Shown in pieces: positions 6,576 through 9,735 of a DNA stretch of 9,735 nt (the first letter of the stretch is position 1; each line of letters begins with the position of its first letter). The notes under the pieces were generated by a model that worked only from the letters and a program-made list of their open reading frames with translations, did not search any database and was not told the origin of the DNA. Origin of the DNA: Streptomyces lydicus (GTDB lineage Bacteria > Actinomycetota > Actinomycetes > Streptomycetales > Streptomycetaceae); contig NZ_JNZA01000074.1 in NCBI RefSeq assembly GCF_000717345.1, positions 1-9,735 of the forward strand, given 5' to 3'. The position numbers and the translations under genes are program-made.

Positions 6576-7468
6576 GGGGCCACCCCCTCCGTCAGCGCCA
6601 GCGGCGGCACCGTCCCGCCGCCCAGCCGCCGCAGCAGCCGACGCTGGCCGCGGTCGCAGCGCACCTCGACCAGATCGTGGCCGGCGGCGCCCCGGGCCAG
6701 CACGAGCAGGCTGACGGCGCAGCCCACCGACAGGAAGTGCAGCCGGGTCAGATCCACCGTCAGCCTGCGGTCCGGGGCCGTGTGGGCCAGCGCGATCCGC
6801 AGCGCTCTGCTGAACTCCGCCCGCTGGGCGGCGTCCGCCTCGCCGATGAAGTGCAGTACGCCGTCGGGTTCACGCACCGTGCGCAGGCTGCCCAGCCGCT
6901 CCAGCAGGGTGCGCGGATGCGCCCGTTCCATGGCGGCGAGCACCCCGCGGTCGAACCGGCGGCGGTCGTAGGCGCAGATCTCCGTGTACGGCCGGCCGGT
7001 GAAGAGCGCGTGCGCCCCGCTTTCCCGGCGCATCATCACCTCGACCTCCGCGCCGAGCGCGGCGACCCAGCCCATGTCGATGAACGCCCGCAGACCGGCG
7101 TACCCCTCGGCCGTCGCCCGGTCGGTTTCCTGGTACAGCCGCCCCATCTGGCGTGCGGCGGTGAACTCCGGGTCCGGCGAGATCACTTCGCGCATGCTGC
7201 TCACCACCAGCTGGCCGCGCGCGCGGGCGGCGGCCGTGCTGCGGCTGGGGAAGTCGAGCCGGGCCAGGACCTCTGCCGCGGGCACCCCGGGGGAGGGCAG
7301 CACCAGCACCTTCTCGCCGCGGGCCAGCCCGAGTCGTACGAACGCCGTGACGGCCTCCCAGCGCACCTCGTCGTCGCCGTAACTCACGAAGGCGTGGTCT
7401 CCGGGCCGCAGGTGCTGGACAGGGACGAGGTGGCCGCTGCTTCCGTTGTCCCTCGCAGGCGTCGACAC
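6569..7468 (-). CDS. MEDS-domain and STAS-domain regulator
   Basis: A 299-residue cytoplasmic protein. Residues about 15-180 match the MEDS (DcmR-like sensory) domain: RPGDHAFVSYGDDE (21-34), a P-loop-like strand region GEKVLVLPSP, and ICAYDRRRF (164-172). Residues about 203-290 are a STAS (anti-anti-sigma-like) domain. Where a canonical antagonist has F-x-D-S-S-G, this protein has FLSVGC (245-250), so the usual phospho-acceptor Ser is Val248; Ser247 is one residue away. The stop overlaps the HATPase start, indicating coupled expression and probably direct interaction. The start is uncertain. GTG 7468 has AGGGG 4 nt upstream and GGGAG 11 nt upstream; the in-frame GTG 7495 would add nine residues but its GGAGG directly abuts the start codon. 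MEDS domains are thought to sense small ligands; the signal here is unknown. Confidence 0.85.
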   Translation of the reverse strand: MSTPARDNGSSGHLVPVQHLRPGDHAFVSYGDDEVRWEAVTAFVRLGLARGEKVLVLPSPGVPAAEVLARLDFPSRSTAAARARGQLVVSSMREVISPDPEFTAARQMGRLYQETDRATAEGYAGLRAFIDMGWVAALGAEVEVMMRRESGAHALFTGRPYTEICAYDRRRFDRGVLAAMERAHPRTLLERLGSLRTVREPDGVLHFIGEADAAQRAEFSRALRIALAHTAPDRRLTVDLTRLHFLSVGCAVSLLVLARGAAGHDLVEVRCDRGQRRLLRRLGGGTVPPLALTEGVAPW

Positions 7469-7506
7469 GCAGCCCCTGTCTCCCGTCGCCCTCACCCTCC
7501 GGCAGC

Positions 7507-7526
7507 CGCCGCGGGCGACCGCGGCG
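7507..7526. terminator. Strong 8-bp GC hairpin after the MOSC gene
   Basis: CGCCGCGG (7507-7514) and CCGCGGCG (7519-7526) pair perfectly around a GCGA loop, between the MOSC stop (7556) and the start of the MEDS-STAS gene. Transcription through both genes is on the minus strand, where the hairpin begins 29 bases after the MOSC stop. There is no T-tract, as is common in high-GC actinomycetes. It may end the MOSC transcript or sit in the leader of the MEDS-STAS gene. Confidence 0.4.
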
Positions 7527-7555
7527 CGACCACCGTGAACGGCCGCGCAGGCCCG

Positions 7556-8380
7556 TCAGTCGAGTATCTCGAAAGGGTCGCCGATACGGATCGTGCCGGC
7601 CCCACGGGGAATCAGATTCTGGCCGAAGACCAGCCGGTCACCGAAGCGGCGATGGCGGGCCAGCGTCCGCAGCGGCTCCTTGCCCCGCTCGGCGGTGTGC
7701 TGGTCGGTGGTGGTGACGACACAGCGTGCGCTGGGCTTGGCCACCTGGAAGACCACCTCGCCGATACGGACCCGGCGCCACTCGTCCTCGGCCCACGGAG
7801 CCGTGCCGTCCACCACCACATTGGGCCGGAAACGGTTCATCGGCAGGGGCCCCTCGTCGGCGTGGTCGCCCTGGGCGATGAGGGAATTGAGGGCGTCCAG
7901 CGAAGAGGTGGTCGTCAGCAGCAGCGGGAAGCCGTCGGCGAAGCTGACCGTCTCACCGGGCTCGCAGTACTCGGGCGCGATGGGGCGGCGCTTCTCCGGG
8001 GCGTCGAGATACATCAGCCGGCACTCGACGCCCAGATACCCGCTGAACCACTCGGCCGCCGCCTCACCGGCGGGCACCGCCTCGACCTGGTCCTTCCAGA
8101 CCTCGACCGGGACGGTCTCCACGGACCCGGGCACCTCGACCGTCAGCGGCGCCATTCCGGGCGCGGTGAGCCGGAGGCCGCCGCCCGGCAGGCCCTCGGC
8201 GCGCGCCAAAGCCAGCGTCGGCTGCGGACGTTGGGTGATCTGCCTGTGCTCGGCGTCCACCAGCAGCCACCGTCGGTCCCCGGCGAGCCCCCACGGCTCC
8301 ACGACCGCCTCGCCGGGACCGGACCCCGCAATGGATTTGACCGGGTAGAGATGGATCGACCGGAGAGCAGGCTTGGGCAT
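7556..8380 (-). CDS. MOSC-domain protein (YcbX/mARC-like, ferredoxin-less)
   Basis: A 274-residue protein. The N-terminal MOSC beta-barrel domain begins RSIHLYPVKSIAG (residues 7-19) and includes GLAGDRRWLLVD (31-42). The MOSC domain carries MNRFRPNVVV (181-190) and SARCVVTTTDQ (218-228); Cys220 sits where the family places the cysteine that coordinates molybdenum cofactor. This predicts a Moco-dependent oxidoreductase of the mARC/YcbX type, which reduce N-hydroxylated compounds. E. coli YcbX has an added C-terminal 2Fe-2S ferredoxin domain. This protein ends right after the MOSC fold (GDPFEILD), so it would need a separate electron donor. ATG 8380 has AGGA 8 nt upstream; ATG 8389, three residues earlier, lacks well-spaced Shine-Dalgarno support. 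It lies 46 bp downstream of the DUF6643-like gene on the same strand. Confidence 0.88.
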   Translation of the reverse strand: MPKPALRSIHLYPVKSIAGSGPGEAVVEPWGLAGDRRWLLVDAEHRQITQRPQPTLALARAEGLPGGGLRLTAPGMAPLTVEVPGSVETVPVEVWKDQVEAVPAGEAAAEWFSGYLGVECRLMYLDAPEKRRPIAPEYCEPGETVSFADGFPLLLTTTSSLDALNSLIAQGDHADEGPLPMNRFRPNVVVDGTAPWAEDEWRRVRIGEVVFQVAKPSARCVVTTTDQHTAERGKEPLRTLARHRRFGDRLVFGQNLIPRGAGTIRIGDPFEILD

Positions 8381-8426
8381 GTGTTCCATCCTGCCAGCAG
8401 CCTCGGACAGTTGACCGACCGCCCGG

Positions 8427-8882
8427 TCAGTACCCGCGCGGGTACTGGCGGCCGTACGGATCGTCGTACGGGGCCGCGGGCCGCGGGGCGACCGGAGCGG
8501 CGGGCCGCATCGCCTCGTACCCCGTACCGCCGGCCGGGCGCTGGGGCTGGGGCTGCTGCGGGGGCTGATAGCCGCCGCGGGCCCCCGCCTGCTGCGGGAT
8601 GTAGGGCGCCGGCGCGTGCTGCAGCGGGGCGACCGGCTGCGCGGCGGCACCCGGGTAGCCCTGCCCCGGCGAGGGGTGGGAGGGAGCTGCCGGAAGTGCC
8701 GGCAGCGCGGAGGGCAGCGCAGGCAAGTAAGACGACCCGGTGTCGTAAGGGGAGGGGTTCACCCGGATCGGGGCGATCTGCGGCGTGCCGCGTTCGGCGA
8801 CGAGGCTGTCGTAGATCGGGGTGTCCGGGAAGGAAGGCGAAGCGTAGTAGCCGCCGCCGTAGGTAGAGCGGGGGGAGGTCAT
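8427..8882 (-). CDS. Proline/tyrosine-rich DUF6643-like protein
   Basis: A 151-residue protein starting MTSPRSTYGGGYYASPSF, with a conserved-looking N-terminal part (FPDTPIYDSLVAERGTPQIAPIRV, residues about 18-41) followed by a low-complexity tail rich in Pro, Ala, Gln and Tyr. I recognise the N-terminus as the Streptomyces protein family DUF6643; this is recall, not a search. No membrane helix, signal peptide or catalytic motif is visible, and the function is unknown. GAGG is only 1 nt before ATG 8882, too close for a normal ribosome binding site. The AT-rich TAACTT about 10 nt upstream could be a -10 element giving a leaderless or near-leaderless message, but this is speculative. The 3' end coincides with a 20-bp palindrome. 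Confidence 0.8.
   Translation of the reverse strand: MTSPRSTYGGGYYASPSFPDTPIYDSLVAERGTPQIAPIRVNPSPYDTGSSYLPALPSALPALPAAPSHPSPGQGYPGAAAQPVAPLQHAPAPYIPQQAGARGGYQPPQQPQPQRPAGGTGYEAMRPAAPVAPRPAAPYDDPYGRQYPRGY
8428..8447. repeat. 20-bp perfect palindrome at the DUF6643 gene 3' end
   Basis: CAGTACCCGC is followed immediately by its reverse complement. The palindrome covers the last codons and most of the stop codon of the DUF6643-like gene. As RNA it would form an 8-bp stem with a GCGC loop. It could work as a terminator or attenuator before the MOSC gene, or be a dyad binding site. No T-tract follows. Confidence 0.6.
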
Positions 8883-8908
8883 GCCTCATAAGTTAAGCCC
8901 ACGATGTG

Positions 8909-8974
8909 TCGATTGGGGAGTCTGGAAAGAGGGTTGTTTTACGTGTTCGGAGAGGTCATGGATCCCCAATGCGA
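8909..8974. repeat. Inverted repeat, arms ATTGGGGA / TCCCCAAT
   Basis: ATTGGGGA (8912-8919) and TCCCCAAT (8963-8970) are perfect reverse complements 43 bases apart. The match extends by TCG/CGA (8909-8911 with 8972-8974) past one bulged G at 8971, giving 11 pairs. It lies in the divergent promoter region, 27 bases upstream of the DUF6643-like start, and could be a paired operator or an RNA stem. Confidence 0.5.
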
Positions 8975-9055
8975 GCGAACTTGGGAAAATCGGTCGCGAT
9001 CGCCCGTAGGAATCCTGTAAAGAGCTGGCTTCTCCCGGGTGAACAGGGGCCGTTC

Positions 9056-9079
9056 GGAATGGTCAGCGCCCAGTAGGTT
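9056..9079 (+). promoter_or_regulatory. Candidate ECF-like promoter for the TerD gene
   Basis: GGAAT (9056-9060), 16 bases, then GTT (9077-9079), about 47 bases before ATG 9126. GGAAT/C with GTT resembles stress-responsive ECF sigma promoters of Streptomyces, though the SigR spacing is usually about 18. The overlapping TAGGTT (9074-9079) is an alternative vegetative -10 without a good -35. Short motifs like this occur by chance. Confidence 0.25.
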
Positions 9080-9125
9080 GGGGGAGTCACCACCGACGGG
9101 TCACCGAGGAGAGGAAGGCGCGGCG

Positions 9126-9735
9126 ATGTCGATGCTCAAGGGCGGCAATGTCCCGGTTCCGGCCCCGGCGGTCCGGGTGGAGCTGGGTTGGCAGCCCGCC
9201 CCGGGGACGCCGGACGTGGACGCCTCGGCGCTGCTCCTGGTGTCCGGGAGGGTCCGCGACGACACGGACTTCGTCTTCTACAACCAGCCCGTGCACGCCT
9301 CCGGCGCCGTACGGCACGAGGGCAAGCGGCCGGCCGGCGAAGCGATGACCGACACCGTCACGGTGGCCCTGGCCTCCGTGGAGCCCGCCGTCGACAAGGT
9401 GGTGCTCGCCGCCTCCGCCGACGGCGGCACCTTCGGCAGCGTCCCCGGCCTGCACATCCGGGTGCTGGACGAGGCGAGCGGCGCCGAGCTGGCCCGTTTC
9501 GACAGCCACGACGCGACCACCGAGAGCGCCTTCGTGCTCGGCGAGCTCTACCGCCGCCAGGGCGCCTGGAAGTTCCGCGCGGTGGGCCAGGGGTACGACA
9601 CCGGGCTCGCGGGCCTGGCCACGGACTTCGGCATCAGCGTCGAGGAGCCCGCCGCGACGCCGCCCCCGTCGCCCGCCCCGGCCCCCGCGGCGCCCGTCCC
9701 CCCCCCCCCCCCCCCCGCCCCCGCCCTTTTTTACA
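9126..9735 (+). CDS. TerD-family protein, 3' end cut by the window
   Basis: The reading frame is open to the last base; 203 residues are visible. The TerD fold spans about residues 1-172: LKGGNVPVP (4-12), [13 protein letters not shown] (31-43), [11 protein letters not shown] (45-55), then [22 protein letters not shown] (76-97), and [38 protein letters not shown] (133-170). Acidic residues in the VDASA and DDTDF stretches are where TerD proteins bind Ca2+. A Pro/Ala-rich segment follows (about 173 onward), suggesting a linker to a further C-terminal domain. TerD proteins are cytoplasmic and linked to tellurite and other stress resistance and, in Streptomyces, to calcium and development. ATG 9126 has AGGAAGG at 7 nt; ATG 9132 is an unlikely alternative. 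The last 38 bases (19 C, then T6) are low-complexity, so the final residues are unreliable. Confidence 0.9.
   Translation, partial: MSMLKGGNVPVPAPAVRVELGWQPAPGTPDVDASALLLVSGRVRDDTDFVFYNQPVHASGAVRHEGKRPAGEAMTDTVTVALASVEPAVDKVVLAASADGGTFGSVPGLHIRVLDEASGAELARFDSHDATTESAFVLGELYRRQGAWKFRAVGQGYDTGLAGLATDFGISVEEPAATPPPSPAPAPAAPVPPPPPPAPALFY
9698..9735. other. Homopolymer-rich window end (C19, then T6)
   Basis: Nineteen consecutive C (9698-9716), further C-rich bases and six T (9727-9732). It reads as Pro codons in the TerD frame, but such a run followed by T6 is unlike the surrounding coding sequence and looks like a low-quality contig edge. Any small error here would shift the TerD frame. Confidence 0.6.

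Larger units (their letters stand above)
8883..9125. promoter_or_regulatory. Divergent intergenic region (DUF6643-like gene / TerD gene)
   Basis: A 243-bp non-coding stretch, clearly less GC-rich than the genes, separating two divergent starts. It should hold promoters for both. It contains a bulged inverted repeat (8909-8919 with 8963-8974), a GCGATCGC palindrome (8996-9003), and near the TerD end GGAAT-N16-GTT (9056-9079) overlapping a TAGGTT that could serve as a vegetative -10. The TerD ribosome binding site is AGGAAGG, 7 nt before ATG 9126. No small ORF or RNA gene is evident. Confidence 0.6.

Noticed and set aside
6677..8866. A 729-codon open frame on the plus strand across the MEDS-STAS, MOSC and DUF6643-like genes
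   Set aside because: It spans three well-supported genes and their boundaries on the other strand, is Arg/Pro/Gly/His-rich and has no recognisable motif.

Overview
The window looks like chromosomal DNA from a high-GC actinomycete, most likely Streptomyces or a close relative. GC content is very high and third codon positions are strongly GC-biased. Purine-rich ribosome binding sites and GTG starts are common. The gene families (Rv1733c-type membrane protein, MEDS-STAS regulator, CbxX-type AAA protein with a beta-helix, DUF6643-like protein, TerD) are typical of that group. Both ends are low-complexity (G-rich start; 19-base C run then a T run at the end), so the window may be a whole short contig. 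There are no rRNA, tRNA, CRISPR or insertion-sequence features.

Layout: (1) a + strand gene for a large polytopic membrane protein carrying serine-hydrolase (GHSQG) motifs, with one in-frame TTA codon; (2) a block of six minus-strand genes from 8882 down to 2778, in transcription order a proline-rich DUF6643-like protein, a MOSC-domain protein, a MEDS-STAS regulator, an HATPase anti-sigma-type kinase, an Rv1733c-family membrane protein, and a beta-helix/CbxX AAA fusion protein; (3) a divergent 243-bp regulatory region, then a + strand TerD-family gene running off the right end. The first gene and the AAA gene converge and overlap by 31 bp at their 3' ends.

The clearest functional unit is the translationally coupled MEDS-STAS/HATPase pair, which has the composition of a partner-switching module. 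Its STAS domain lacks the usual phospho-serine motif while the kinase keeps its catalytic Glu and ATP-binding boxes. The least explained protein is the 810-residue fusion of a cysteine-laddered parallel beta-helix to a CbxX/EccA-type AAA+ ATPase. I found no defence system, biosynthetic cluster or mobile element. The items most worth pursuing are the fusion protein, the split membrane hydrolase with its TTA codon, and several inverted repeats between genes.
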